From positions 186,001-250,000 of the forward strand of contig CAWDEY010000020.1 in the NCBI GenBank assembly GCA_963801505.1: a DNA stretch of 64,000 nucleotides, given 5' to 3'. The translations under genes were made by a program, and so were the position numbers. Of the stretch, positions 10,032 through 19,811 are shown piece by piece. The stretch is from JAOUFP01 sp963801505. Its GTDB lineage: Bacteria > Nitrospirota > Thermodesulfovibrionia > Thermodesulfovibrionales > UBA6898. The notes beneath the pieces were generated by a model, which was not told the origin of the DNA, made no database searches, and was given only the letters and a program-made list of their open reading frames with translations. The first letter of the stretch is position 1; every line of letters begins with the position of its first letter.

Positions 10032-10197
10032 ATTCTCTCCTCTTCTCCATTAAATGTAGCATATCCGCTCAAAAGATCAACCTTTTAAAGTCCTGTTGCT
10101 TTATGTTGCAGGCATCTTCTGATATTATATGCAAAATCTGAACACTGACAGACTATAAGACAAGGGAACATTCATACGGCTTAAACTGTCTCAATAT

Positions 10198-10803
10198 ATG
10201 AGTGAAATCGAAAAATACAATCCTGATGACGATAATGAACTGGTCGCCCGGTGCAAAAGAGGTGAACCGGATGCCTTTGAAGCATTAGTGATAAAACATC
10301 AGAAGAAAATGTTTAATATAGCCTTCAGAATGGTCAATAATTATGAAGACGCCTGTGAGATAGTGCAGGATGCCTTCTTCTCGGCATATAAGGGGATAAA
10401 GAATTTCGAGACCAGGTCCAGTTTCTCAACCTGGCTCTGTAGCATCGTGATGAATACCTCCAGAAACCGTCTTCAGCAGATCAGGACAAAGTTAAGTCAT
10501 GAACAATTTTCGCTGGACGACCCCTTATTAACAGAGAGCGGCAGTCTGAGAGTTGAGATCGCCTCTGATTGTCCCTCAGCCGCAGAACAGCTCGAAAAAA
10601 AGGAACTGCAGGCCAGGGTACGGGTCTGTATAGAAACCCTGGAGACTGAATTTAAAGAAGTGCTGATATTAAGGGACATACAGGGGTTTTCTTATGATGA
10701 GATAGGCGATATGCTATCAATAGCTCAGGGAACAGTCAAATCACGGCTTTTCAGGGCAAGGGAATATATGAAAAAATGCTTATTAAAGGTATTCGGAGAA
10801 TAA
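10198..10803 (+). CDS. ECF RNA polymerase sigma factor (sigma-24/RpoE type)
   Basis: 201 aa. Region 2 is seen at EALVIKHQKKMFNIAFRMVN and YEDACEIVQDAFFSAYKG; region 4 at FKEVLILRDIQGFSYDEIGD with the recognition helix in SIAQGTVKSRLFRARE. It would direct polymerase to a stress regulon. The next gene, 3 bases downstream, encodes a zf-HC2 membrane protein that is its likely anti-sigma. No strong ribosome-binding site precedes the ATG. Confidence 0.9.
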   Translation: MSEIEKYNPDDDNELVARCKRGEPDAFEALVIKHQKKMFNIAFRMVNNYEDACEIVQDAFFSAYKGIKNFETRSSFSTWLCSIVMNTSRNRLQQIRTKLSHEQFSLDDPLLTESGSLRVEIASDCPSAAEQLEKKELQARVRVCIETLETEFKEVLILRDIQGFSYDEIGDMLSIAQGTVKSRLFRAREYMKKCLLKVFGE

Positions 10804-10806
10804 GAT

Positions 10807-11796
10807 ATGGTATGCGATAAAATCCAGGAACAACTCTCGGCGTATCTCGACGAGGCCCTGTCGCCTGCTGAGAAAGGTATTATCGACGAGCATCTCAGGT
10901 CCTGCCCGAAATGCAGGAAGGCACTGGCTGACCTGGAAATGACTGTTAGTTCAATCAAGGGTCTTGACGAGATAATTCCTCCGCCATGGCTGACACAAAA
11001 GATCATGACCCGTGTAAAAGCAGAGGCGGAAAGAAATAAGAGAAGTCTTTTGCAGAAACTCTTCTACCCCCTCCATGTAAAACTGCCTCTTGAGGCTGTT
11101 GGTATATTTCTGGTCGCCATAACAGCCCTGTATGTTTTCAAGAGTATGGAGCCTGAGCTTAAAACCGCAATGGCGCCTTCAGAGGAAACAGTTTCTAAAT
11201 ACGCTGAAAAAGAAAAAGCACGGAAACTAAGGCCGAAGGTCAATAAACAGTCTCAGTCTCCTGCTCAGATTAGTTCAAATAAAAATGAAGCAACCAAAAG
11301 AGCTCCATCGCTGCAGGAGAGAGGACAGCTCCAGGCTCCGTTGTCAGGACAGTCAGTTTATGATAAGGGCCCTTCTGTCAAAGAAAAACCTTCTGAAGAG
11401 TTGAAGACGCCTGAAAAAAACATGCTGATGAAAAGCGCTCCTTCACCGGCAGGAATGTCTGCACCAGATCAATTAAAACAAGAGAACACACCACAGGCAG
11501 CCCGCAAAATGATCTCCGGCCATTCAGAAAAGGAGGACATCAGTTTATCGTTTAAAGCCGGTGACATAGATTCTGCCAAAAGAGAACTGGAAGAAGTCTT
11601 CTCTGATCTTGGCGGCAGGATTATGAAAGAAGAACCTGATTCAGATACTCTGATCATCATAGGGGGACTCGGTTCTGATAAGCTGTTGCCGCTGATACAA
11701 AGATTAAAGACGCTCGGTTACGTGAAGGAAAAAACACCGACTCCGATGTCTGATAAAGAACAGGTCCTGATAAAGATTATTGTATCGAGACCTTAG
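10807..11796 (+). CDS. Anti-sigma factor, zf-HC2 / DUF2275 type
   Basis: 329 aa. The N-terminus has the zinc-binding anti-sigma motif HLRSCPKCRKAL with the preceding Cys (MVCDKIQEQLSAYLDEAL). A DUF2275-like stretch (PPPWLTQKIMTRVKAEAE, LLQKLFYPLHVKLP) leads to a single membrane helix (about residues 98-112). The periplasmic part is a low-complexity Ser/Pro/Lys linker followed by a globular C-terminal domain (FKAGDIDSAKRELEEVFSDL). It should bind and hold the adjacent sigma factor at the membrane until a signal is sensed. Confidence 0.85.
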   Translation: MVCDKIQEQLSAYLDEALSPAEKGIIDEHLRSCPKCRKALADLEMTVSSIKGLDEIIPPPWLTQKIMTRVKAEAERNKRSLLQKLFYPLHVKLPLEAVGIFLVAITALYVFKSMEPELKTAMAPSEETVSKYAEKEKARKLRPKVNKQSQSPAQISSNKNEATKRAPSLQERGQLQAPLSGQSVYDKGPSVKEKPSEELKTPEKNMLMKSAPSPAGMSAPDQLKQENTPQAARKMISGHSEKEDISLSFKAGDIDSAKRELEEVFSDLGGRIMKEEPDSDTLIIIGGLGSDKLLPLIQRLKTLGYVKEKTPTPMSDKEQVLIKIIVSRP

Positions 11797-11816
11797 CACA
11801 AAGCTGGGAACAAATT

Positions 11817-12448
11817 TCAGGGTCCAGCCTCTCCTGTGCGGCGCTTCAGGCCAAATCTTTGTCTTTCCCACTCCATTGCCTTTACATAATGCCTGAACTT
11901 CTTTTCATGCAGCCGGAACTCCCTTGAGTGGATCGACCTCCGTCCATTTGCGGTTTTAATGCCCAGATAAGCATGGAGCATTTCGTGATAAACAACGAAT
12001 TCAAGAAAATAAGCCGGGACTGTTTTTTTGTCCAGAAGAGGATTTATTCTGATCGTGCCGGTCTCCGCATTATAACTTCCCATTGTCCTCAGCCTGACCC
12101 GTTTTTTGAGCTGCTTCTTCCCCAGGTTATGGGAGCAGAGATCGTTCCTTCGAAATATTCGCTGTTTAGCGAATCGTAAATAGTTTGAAGACAATAATTC
12201 TCACCTGTGACGCGTGTCTTTATTTTTACAGGAGATTTTTTTTTCAAAAGATATCTGTTCTGGCTGATAAATGACCTTATATTCCGACCGTTAGACCGCC
12301 CTTTCCTTATAAAATCAGCTACTTCAAGACAGACATCAGGCCCGGCATAAAGAAACATCTTATGGAGCCGGACTGTTACGTTTTGGGCCTTCTTACGGAC
12401 TGAGAGCATACTTGTGGCATTATCTGTGAGTATCAGACAGAGGTCCAT
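11817..12448 (-). CDS. SprT-like / M48-like metalloprotease-fold protein (frameshifted)
   Basis: The second half carries HEMLH in FVVYHEMLHAYLGIKTANG, the zinc-binding motif of SprT/WSS1-like proteins, then HSREFRLHEKKFR with further ligand-like His. The first half (MDLCLILTDNATSMLSVRKK to YDSLNSEYFEGTISAPITWG) is in another frame. Adding one base to the C4 run 12120-12123 (GGGG on the coding strand) reads ITWGKKQLKKRVRLRTMGSY, the usual family sequence. An upstream TTG at 12532 would add 28 residues; I prefer the ATG at 12448 because family members usually start there. Role unknown, perhaps peptide or protein-adduct hydrolysis. Confidence 0.75.
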
Positions 12449-12538
12449 GCCAGTTAACTTCTGGAGATGGTCCTTCAGGGTATGTTCGTCATGCCCAAAG
12501 GGCAGGCCTAACTGTTGCGAACAGGTGAGCAAGCTGCC

Positions 12539-12994
12539 CTATTTATTTTCATATTTTTTCTTTATCATATCGAGGTAGGCGACAAACTCCTCAGGGTCTA
12601 CATTATCAACAAAACAAAGTCGTTTGCCCTTGGTGTCATTTATCAGCTCACCGTTATGGTCCAGAAATAGAAGCAGGCAGTCATTCTTATAATCAAATTT
12701 TTTACCAAGGGCATCTTCTTCCTTTGTAAGAGGCTTGGTGAGATCTACCCTGATCGGGACAAAGTCATCCATAATTTTTTTAGAGATTATCGGATCGTCA
12801 TAGACATATTTCTGAAGTTTTTCGCAGCGGGGACAGCCTTTTCCGTAGAAGAAATCAACGATACATGGTTTATTCTCAACCTTGGCCTTTGCAAAGCCTT
12901 CCTGCAGGGAAAACCATTTCACACCATCTGCTGCATAAGAATAGGAGCATACTACAAATATAAACATTGTCGCCAGAAGCAGAAGCTTTTTCAT
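12539..12994 (-). CDS. Exported thioredoxin-like protein
   Basis: 151 aa. Signal peptide (MKKLLLLATMFIFVVCSYSYA) then a thioredoxin fold: KPCIVDFFYGKGCPRCEKLQ with the redox pair CPRC, and FVPIRVDLTKPLTKEEDALG. Resembles the thioredoxin_7/DsbD-gamma type acting in the periplasm as a disulfide reductant. A cis-Pro motif is not clear. AGGTGATTAC lies upstream of the ATG. Substrate unknown. Confidence 0.8.
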   Translation of the reverse strand: MKKLLLLATMFIFVVCSYSYAADGVKWFSLQEGFAKAKVENKPCIVDFFYGKGCPRCEKLQKYVYDDPIISKKIMDDFVPIRVDLTKPLTKEEDALGKKFDYKNDCLLLFLDHNGELINDTKGKRLCFVDNVDPEEFVAYLDMIKKKYENK

Positions 12995-13089
12995 TTTGTA
13001 ATCACCTCTACGAATATTTTACATAATTATGTTTATATATTATCACAGCTGTCATAAAATAGGTCTTATAAAGCTGAACGTAAATAAGC

Positions 13090-14049
13090 TCACATGCCAT
13101 GACCGGCATGTCCGCTGGTCCCTTGCATGTGCTGAAGATGCAGAAAGTGGCGTGCCGGGATTTGATGAACAAGCAGGGCCACGCACAACAGCAGGGCCAA
13201 AATTATTACAGCCTCCACTCTTGTCCTATGAAGAAACTTCGCTACAAACAGGGCCTCATCCCTGCCTCTCTCAGGGGGAGCGATATAACGAAAAGCAAGG
13301 AAAAGGAGGAGCAGGAGCTTGGCGGAAAACAAGCCGCCGTAAGGGGTAACGAAGAGCGCCTGGAAACTTCCAACCTGAAACCAGGCATTGTACAAACCCG
13401 TAAAAACGATGATAGTCAGCAAAGGACCGAAGATCCTGTAAAACCGCTCAGCAGTCATTGCAACGAGCCGCTGCTGAAGATTATCATCTTTCACGAAAGA
13501 AGGAGGGAAGATTGCGGCAAGGGTCATCAGGGAACCGCCCCAGGCAGAAACCGCCAAAAGGTGCAGCCAGTCTGCCAGTTGTTGCGGACTCAGGTCGCCA
13601 AAGTCAGATGGGTGGCCTGAGGCACTGCGGGAGAAGGCCAGGGCCGCGCCAGCCAAAAGGAGAAATCCGCCAAAGAGAAGAGAGGTGACATGTCGCTTGC
13701 CTGCTATCAGAACAATCCACGCAACGGTAAGCCCTGCCAGCCGCAAGAGCCACATGCTCCCATAGTGAGATTTAAATACGACGGTCGGCAATAAAGGCAG
13801 TGATGCCGCCAAACCAAAGCCGCTCATTTCCATTCCCCGTTCTAGAAGGCCGAATAATGTACTCAGGACTAGCATCGACAGGCAGATGACGATAAGACGA
13901 TCCAGCCGAGCCAATAATGCTTGAGGATATTCTGCCAGCACTCCAGCGGGTCGGGCAAGGGACAAGAGGCAGATGGAGACCCCTATCAGGGTTGCCAATG
14001 CTGTGATGTCTATCCATGGTATTAGACTGTGCAGAAGCGCCTGTATCAT
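13090..14049 (-). CDS. copD: Copper resistance protein CopD
   Basis: About 319 aa from ATG 14047-14049 (MIQALLHSLIPWIDITALAT), which lies 10 bases after copC; a longer frame back to 14115 would overlap copC. Polytopic membrane protein with about eight helices and the CopD domain (FYRIFGPLLTIIVFTGLYNA). It ends in a Met/His-rich tail (HFLHLQHMQGTSGHAGHGM) suited to copper binding. CopD is an inner-membrane copper transport partner of periplasmic CopC. Last gene of the copper operon. Confidence 0.88.
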   Translation of the reverse strand: MIQALLHSLIPWIDITALATLIGVSICLLSLARPAGVLAEYPQALLARLDRLIVICLSMLVLSTLFGLLERGMEMSGFGLAASLPLLPTVVFKSHYGSMWLLRLAGLTVAWIVLIAGKRHVTSLLFGGFLLLAGAALAFSRSASGHPSDFGDLSPQQLADWLHLLAVSAWGGSLMTLAAIFPPSFVKDDNLQQRLVAMTAERFYRIFGPLLTIIVFTGLYNAWFQVGSFQALFVTPYGGLFSAKLLLLLFLAFRYIAPPERGRDEALFVAKFLHRTRVEAVIILALLLCVALLVHQIPARHFLHLQHMQGTSGHAGHGM

Positions 14050-14059
14050 TGTGACTGTC

Positions 14060-14443
14060 TCACTTGATTGTGAAAGTAAAGTCGCCCACGGTGCGGTGAC
14101 CGTCCCTTGCAACAACGTTCCAGATTACCCGGTAAATGCCGGGGGACAACCTGGGCAGACTGACTTGAAGAAGGGTCGGGTTGGACGGATCAACGCGGCC
14201 ATCCCTCTTATCTACCATCTCGTCGTTTGCATTGTGGACCATAATAGTAGAAAAGGCCGGCTCCAGGTCGCTATCGAACCAGATTCGTACCTGGGCAGGA
14301 GAACCGGTCAAAGTCGAGCCAACCTTAGGGTCGGAATGATCAGGAAACGCATGTCCCCATGATACTCCAGGCAGTGCGCACAAAAACGCCAGGAAAATGC
14401 CTGTAACTGAAGTCCTGAAATTCATTAGTCGCATTGTTCTCAT
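14060..14443 (-). CDS. copC: Copper-binding periplasmic protein CopC
   Basis: 127 aa. A signal peptide ends at VSWG-HAFPDHSDPKVGSTL, giving a mature N-terminal His, the Cu(II) ligand of CopC. PAQVRIWFDSDLEPAFST, the Asp of ARDG and the His of DGHRTVGDFTFTIK complete the site. No Met-rich Cu(I) loop is visible, so this is the Cu(II)-only type. Upstream of copD in the same operon. In-frame ATGs at 14434 and 14425 are alternative starts. Confidence 0.93.
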   Translation of the reverse strand: MRTMRLMNFRTSVTGIFLAFLCALPGVSWGHAFPDHSDPKVGSTLTGSPAQVRIWFDSDLEPAFSTIMVHNANDEMVDKRDGRVDPSNPTLLQVSLPRLSPGIYRVIWNVVARDGHRTVGDFTFTIK

Positions 14444-14482
14444 CAGTGGAAAATCGGTCCTCCTATACCTTTCGGGAATAGG

Positions 14483-15382
14483 TCATCGACATACAAATGG
14501 AATCAGACCGAGGACCCCGACGCTACTGCCTGAGCGTGAGTTGATCGGGATTTGCGCGGCAACTCCGAACTCCATGAACTTGCCGCACCAGACTACACCG
14601 GGGTTGACCGTTCCTGTAATTTGTCCCTTGCAGTCAGCGCTCATGCAGGTCTGCATCGGGAATTCGGTAACGAGTATCATGCGGTTAAAGGGAGCGCCGA
14701 GCCCTATATCCTTTACAAAGGATTGAAGGTACATGAGACTGTACTGTAAGGAGAATGCCCAGTTCAGAGTCGTAGGATTTCGTTCCACGGTTGTTTCTCC
14801 TGTGTCGGGATCGATAGAAACATTGCCTGATCTTGTAGGGAAACTGGAACCGATGACTCCGGTAATTGCAAAAGGTCTGAAGAATCCCATCGACTCTGGC
14901 AAGTCGCCGAACCCCTTACCAAAAAAAAGAGCCGGGGAAATCGTAGTAAAAGAATCGGCTATCTGGTGTGCGCCGGTTCCGCCGATATCGAAGTCTGTAC
15001 CGACTGAAAGGATCAGCTCATGGGGCTCATTCGTAAGAAATTGCCATTTCGCCCCTATACCAAGGTTGTCCCAGCCATTCGCCGAACTGCCGTCGCTTGC
15101 CCTCTGATGCAGGTAGGCCTCATGGAATTCGAGTCCGAAGTTGGGCACTATGCGTTTGGAATAGTCGATATCGATTTCCGTGGTTTTTGCATCCGGTCCC
15201 TTTGCACGATTAATCAGAATCGAGAATTCATCCGAGATAAACGGATCGTCGACCTGAAAGGTCGTCGGGAAAAACCTCTTGCCGGCAAACCCGTGGGCCC
15301 ACGAAGATGCCGGCACAAAGAGAATAATTGCGAGCGCGAGACCAAAGGCCTGCCGCAACCTTACTGCTATTGAATTCCTCAT
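14483..15382 (-). CDS. Predicted outer-membrane beta-barrel protein of copper operon
   Basis: About 299 aa, starting at the ATG preceded by AAGGAG (an upstream ATG at 15397 lacks spacing). A signal peptide ends SSWA-HGFAGKRFF. The body is alternating beta strands with a weak resemblance to phenol-degradation MetA-type channels (NLGIGAKWQFLTNEPHELIL, PFAITGVIGSSFPTRSGN). Position between YtkA-like and copC genes suggests a role in metal export or sensing at the outer membrane; that is inference from context. Confidence 0.65.
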   Translation of the reverse strand: MRNSIAVRLRQAFGLALAIILFVPASSWAHGFAGKRFFPTTFQVDDPFISDEFSILINRAKGPDAKTTEIDIDYSKRIVPNFGLEFHEAYLHQRASDGSSANGWDNLGIGAKWQFLTNEPHELILSVGTDFDIGGTGAHQIADSFTTISPALFFGKGFGDLPESMGFFRPFAITGVIGSSFPTRSGNVSIDPDTGETTVERNPTTLNWAFSLQYSLMYLQSFVKDIGLGAPFNRMILVTEFPMQTCMSADCKGQITGTVNPGVVWCGKFMEFGVAAQIPINSRSGSSVGVLGLIPFVCR

Positions 15383-15490
15383 TTTCTTCTCCTTCATTCA
15401 TTAGTGATATGCCCTTTTTACAAAAATTCTATCATGGTCTTGTAAATACATCAATTATAGACAACATTATTAGACACTCAGTACATTGCG

Positions 15491-15880
15491 CTACTCGACA
15501 TCGACAGTAAAATTTGTCATCCAATGCTTCTTGCCCTTTACGATCTTCACTGCTATATTCCAAGACCCCGCCATAGGCAGGCTTATCTTTCCTACGAACC
15601 TGCCTCTCTTTAGCCGAGTGTCAGCTTTATATGCTGGCATCCACGGCGTTGCCGACTTTGAATATTCGACCATTACGTCTGCGTCACAAGCGCAACGACC
15701 AAATGCGTCAGTGACCTCAATGGTGACATGATTATCGCCCGCAACAGGCGGGTTTCTGTCGATTTTCATTACCACATTGTACTCGCCTACTTTCTTCTTC
15801 ACTTCATAACTTTTTGCGGAAACAATGCCCGTTGATAAAAGCAGAAGCACCATTATTAATATAATCCTGTTTACTCTCAT
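15491..15880 (-). CDS. Exported YtkA/FixH-like domain protein
   Basis: About 129 aa, ATG 15878-15880 (MRVNRIILIMVLLLLS) after GAGGT. A signal peptide ends VSA-KSYEVKKKVG. The single Ig-like domain (VVMKIDRNPPVAGDNHVTIE, RFVGKISLPMAGSWNIAVKI) fits the YtkA-like family, often found in copper or cytochrome-oxidase assembly loci. CACDAD in its middle could bind metal. Second gene of the copper operon. Confidence 0.75.
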   Translation of the reverse strand: MRVNRIILIMVLLLLSTGIVSAKSYEVKKKVGEYNVVMKIDRNPPVAGDNHVTIEVTDAFGRCACDADVMVEYSKSATPWMPAYKADTRLKRGRFVGKISLPMAGSWNIAVKIVKGKKHWMTNFTVDVE

Positions 15881-16075
15881 TGTTGACCTCACTTCAACTC
15901 AGCGCAAACAACCCTGAAATAGAAATAGGACCCCTTTCCGGAAGATTCCGGAACCTACCGAGGATATTCCGAAGGGCCGGGTCGTGCTTAGCGAGAAATC
16001 CATACCGAACAGTTCAAACTCAGTTATACAACCTGAATCGGGGGAAAAAAGACTCTAAAACTTCGGAATTGTTGG

Positions 16076-16390
16076 TTAGATTCTTGGAGGTCGCTCTATT
16101 TGAACGGAAAACGGGGAGGGAGAATAAGACAGGTTGTTTGTTTTAATAAATTCTGTAAACTCCAAAGGCGCTTGTGTGCAGGCGCGTTCGTTTAATGCGG
16201 GATGATCACCATTAGCCGACATAAAAGCACCTGAGGCATTGCATACGTCAAGCGATACAATACGCTCCCCCTGATTGTGAGACGAGATAGAAACATGGGC
16301 AATAATCGGCGATAACATCGAAAGAACAAGACCCACGATTATCCACATTCTATTTGACTGCATAGCTTTATTGTTGATCAAATATCTCAT
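16076..16390 (-). CDS. Small exported protein, unknown family
   Basis: 104 aa with a signal-anchor (MWIIVGLVLSMLSPIIAHVS). The remainder has two conserved-looking Cys (LDVCNASGAF and ERACTQAPLE) and ends SVQIERPPRI. First gene of the copper operon on the minus strand, so a metal-related role is inferred. A start at the internal ATG 16361-16363 (MQSNRMWIIVG) would be equally good. TATAAT-like sequence lies about 20 bases upstream. Confidence 0.5.
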   Translation of the reverse strand: MRYLINNKAMQSNRMWIIVGLVLSMLSPIIAHVSISSHNQGERIVSLDVCNASGAFMSANGDHPALNERACTQAPLEFTEFIKTNNLSYSPSPFSVQIERPPRI

Positions 16391-16405
16391 GATGTCAACA
16401 TCAAA

Positions 16406-16648
16406 TTATACTATGATAGTCAACGTGAAATATTTCCTCCACGTTTCGTTCCCTCTAGCAAAAATATCTCGAGAATCAACTAATCCGCACTCCCACGGAG
16501 TCTTCATCGTTACCCGAATGGTCAGAACATTAAACCCTTCAGTGGGTGAACCGTCCTTGATTTTTTTCGGTCACTGGCAGTATCTTATTGCACAGCTACA
16601 GAATAGCAATCCGCTCATAATGAATATCGAAATAATTGTTTTTTTCAT
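16406..16648 (-). CDS. Small lipoprotein-like reading frame with in-frame TGA
   Basis: The ATG (16646-16648) overlaps the znuB-like stop as ATGA, with GAGGAG 7 bases upstream, so translation is well supported. It reads MKKTIISIFIMSGLLFCSCA, a lipoprotein signal, then RYCQ and an in-frame TGA at 16571-16573. The same frame continues 54 sense codons (PKKIKDGSPTEGFNVLTIRV, KTPWECGLVDSRDIFARGN) to TAA at 16406-16408. Either it is a 25-residue peptide, or TGA is recoded, or two compensating indels nearby (the T7 run 16562-16568 is a candidate) hide a normal frame. Confidence 0.5.
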
Positions 16649-17443
16649 TGAAATACTCCTCTGCTATCACGGACACTTTTCATAAAAAGCAGCGCCATAA
16701 AAATAAGGCTGAGTGAGGCGACGGTCATCGGCGCTGTCGGCAGGTCAAACTTATATGATATACCGATGCCGATGACGCTCGCCAAGAGCCCGACAATCCA
16801 TCCTATGAGCAGAACCTTGAAAGGTTTTCGGGTGTAAAGCCTGCCGATCAGGGCAGGTACAATGAGAAAGGAAAAGACCTGTAGTATCCCGGCCATCTGT
16901 ACTGATTTGACAAGAACAAGGGCAAAGCTGAGAAAGAAAAGGAACTCCCATAACAAGACTGCCGCTGCCGTCAAAGGACAAGGCCATGAAATTCTTTCTG
17001 AAGACAAAATGAAAGCCGCCGAGTATACCGTAAAAGATAAAGGCGGAGAGAACATCCTTCTGGGTCAGCCAGAGGATATTGCCGCTCAGAATGGCCTTGA
17101 ACTCCTCTTCGCCGTGGGGTGACTTATCGAGGATGAGAATGCTCGCCGCGAATGAAAGCATATACAACACGCCTATAAAGGCCTCGATATTGACCGACTT
17201 CGCTATCTTTTTGGACAGAGCGAGAATGAAAGCCCCGATAACAGCAAAGGCAATAGAAAACCAATAGCTGTTTTCATGTCCAAAGAAAAAGGACAGGGCG
17301 ATCCCGATTCCTATGAACTGGGCAAGGGCAATGTCGACGAAAATGATGCCGCGTTCAAGTATGTGAACGCCGAAATAGGCATGAATCAGAATCAGGGCCA
17401 CGCAGCCCAGGAAAGGGTAAAGCAAAAAATTAAGGGCTTCCAT
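16645..17443 (-). CDS. Metal ABC transporter permease, ZnuB/MntB-like (frameshifted)
   Basis: Starts MEALNFLLYPFLGCVALILI after AAGGAG. Family features: HILERGIIFVDIALAQFIGI, EAFIGVLYMLSFAASILILD, then, in a second frame, LLWEFLFFLSFALVLVKSVQ and FSFLIVPALIGRLYTRKPFK. Joining needs one base removed at about 16950-16975. Multi-helix inner-membrane permease for Zn, Mn or Fe. Overlaps the end of its operon: znuA-like gene lies 12 bases upstream, a small lipoprotein frame overlaps its stop. No ATPase gene is adjacent. Confidence 0.82.
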
Positions 17444-17455
17444 TCTCTTTCTCCT

Positions 17456-18335
17456 TTATGGCAGTGAATTGATGACCGTATCCATGAGACTGAACCAGTC
17501 GGCCGCGCCTGGATTACCTACATCATGCGGGAGTACAATGACTTTGGTCCCTGTCTTTTGGCCTAAGGCTTCGGACTCCCTTTTCCCGTTGGCCTCCGTC
17601 GCAAGGATCGCATCAGGCTTTGACCGCTTTATAAGCTCTACAAGTTCCGCAAGGTACCCCGCTGAAGGGGGAATTCCGGGCTTTGGCTCCACATATGCGA
17701 TGAGTTGAAATCCGAATTCCCGCGCCAGGTATTCAAATAATTTGTGGTAGGCGACGAATTTCTTCCCTCTTTAAGTTCTTGCTGGCCCATTGCTTTTGCT
17801 TTTCAGTAAGGCGTTCCCGAAATGCCTGGTAATTACTTCTATAGAATGCCGCATTGCTGCCGTCCAACTCCGACAGAACAGTTGAGATGCCTTCCGCAAC
17901 TTTAAGAATGTTCTTAGGGGAAAAAAGGTAGTGGGGATTTCCAAGAGGATGTACGTCGCCCATGCTTCTGTCCACTGAAGTCGGTTTATCAATGACGCTG
18001 ACGAACTGGGAGCAGTCGAAGTTGCCGATTTTTCCGGGCTGAATCTTCGGGTTATTGGATGACTCTATGATGCGTGGGAGATAGCCGATTTCAAGGTCAA
18101 GTCCGTTAAACATGAGAATGTCCGCCTTCCTCGCGGCAAGTATCATGCTCGGCTTTGCCTCGGCGTAATGAGGGTCCTGGCTCGGCTTTACCAAGGTAGT
18201 TACATCTATTTTGTCTTTTCCTATTTCTTTGGCTATGCTCCCTATAAAGGGCAAGGTTGCGACTACATTCACCTTTGCAAATGCGGGGGTCGCTACGATC
18301 AGCACCAGAAGAGATGCAAGTAAATATCTTATCAC
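17456..18335 (-). CDS. Metal ABC transporter substrate-binding protein, ZnuA-like (frameshifted)
   Basis: GTG start after GGAGG (which overlaps the upstream stop). Signal peptide ends TPAFA-KVNVVATLPFIGSI. Metal-site motifs: QDPHYAEAKPSMILAARKAD, GDVHPLGNPHYLFSPKN, and in the second frame VAYHKLFEYLA and AILATEANGK. The frame breaks at C3 17765-17767; removing one base joins NLKR to KKFVAYHKLFEYL. The His-rich loop typical of ZnuA proper is absent, so Mn or Fe is possible. Operon: porin, this gene, permease. Confidence 0.85.
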
Positions 18336-18346
18336 GTGATTACCTC

Positions 18347-19729
18347 CTAAAATGCATGGGCGCCGTGAGCGCCGATTCCGAATATTAATTCGAGGAACAG
18401 TTCATTGTTGGTTCTGTTGTCCCCGGCCGACTTGTCATAGTTATACTGGAGCCTTATTCGCGAGAACTCGGTCGGATTAAACTCAAGTGCGGCCGAGGCC
18501 CTCCAGGGTTTCGCGCCAAAATCTGTTTGGTCTCCGGCAAGGCTGTAATCTTTTTTAAATATATCTAGCAGATCATACCGTGCGCCGATTCTCCAGCGTT
18601 CCATCTGATACATCCCCTGTACGTAAAGGCCATCCTGTGCCCTTTTAAGGGGGCTCGTCGACCCTGCGGAGTTGTCTGCAAGCTCACCTTTCTGATTTCT
18701 ATACATATATTCGCTTTGGAGGGTCAAGCTCTGATTTTTCGAGGGCTTCCATTTGTAAGTCAACTCCGTGTCATACAATGTCGAAGTCCCTGTGAAGTCC
18801 GTGTTGTCAGCAATCGTATCCGTCTTTGTGCTGCCGGTGATGACCGATTGCCCAACAAGGATTGTGGAATTATCACTGAGATCAAAAGAGGCCTTTACAA
18901 AGCCGGTGAAGGCATGGGGGTCTGACCTCGCATCAGGACCGAAGAGCATCGCATTTTCTCCCTGGAGGATCTCTACGCCGACAAGAGTATAAAATGGTAA
19001 CGGCGGAAGGTACGTAAGTTGAGCGCCTTTTTCAGTGATCCCCTCGCCCTCTATAAATGCTCTGTATACGAGCGGGAGATCGGCAAAGTCCCAAACATGT
19101 TTGTGCTGGTTGTTGATCCTTCCAAAGCCGCTCTTGAATTTCCCGCCTTTCACCTGGAGCCCGTAAGGCAATGCTGTAGTCACAAAATATGCCTCCTCAA
19201 GCTCGATGCCGTCTTCGGTAATCGGTATAGTCGCATACAGGTTAAAGTACGGATCAACAGGCGCAAAGAGGCCAAGCTCTGCGGAATCGATGTTAAAACC
19301 CTTTGTGTTCGCAATGGTATCCCTTATGAATCTTTGTTCTCATAATATCCGGGAATACCTCTTGTATTAAGTTCACTTTGAGTAAGGTTCGAGGAGTACC
19401 CGAAGGTATCAAGAATCAATGATATGTTTGGATTGGCAAGGTTGGAACTGCCGAAAAGTCCGGTGAACTTGGAAAGATTGTTCCTTAGACGGGGGTCTTT
19501 CTCGTCTGCAGCTGCCTTTTCCTCGGTCTTTGCGACCTCTTGTTGAGTCGTCTTTTTTAATTCCTCTTTCAGTTCATTGATAACTCGCTGCTGTTCCTCT
19601 ATGGTTCTGCCTTGCTGCGTTATGGTTTCTTCCAGTGCGTTGAGTCTTGATTCTATGTCTGCCGCAAAAGAATTGCCGGCAAGATGCGAAAATAGAAAAT
19701 ATCAAAAAGAATGCTATTTTCTCTTTCAT
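18347..19729 (-). CDS. Outer-membrane porin-like protein of metal-uptake operon (two frameshifts)
   Basis: Start ATG 19727-19729 after AGGAGG. Correcting one extra base in A4 19689-19692 gives a signal peptide ending NSFAADIESRL; a coiled-coil follows (EETITQQGRTIEEQQRVINE). Correcting one missing base at T3 19333-19335 joins GIPGYYEN to RFIRDTIANTKGF. The rest is a beta barrel with FGRINNQHKHVWDFADLPLV, seen in porin-like proteins next to zinc/manganese uptake genes, and ends in alternating aromatic strands. About 460 aa. Likely carries metal or chelate across the outer membrane to the ZnuA-like protein. Confidence 0.72.
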
Positions 19730-19811
19730 GAACTCCTCCTTTTCAAATAGGACACGCCACAGGCCGAGTCATATGTCACCTGTGGAAAGATTGAAGATGT
19801 CTTAGAAGGAC

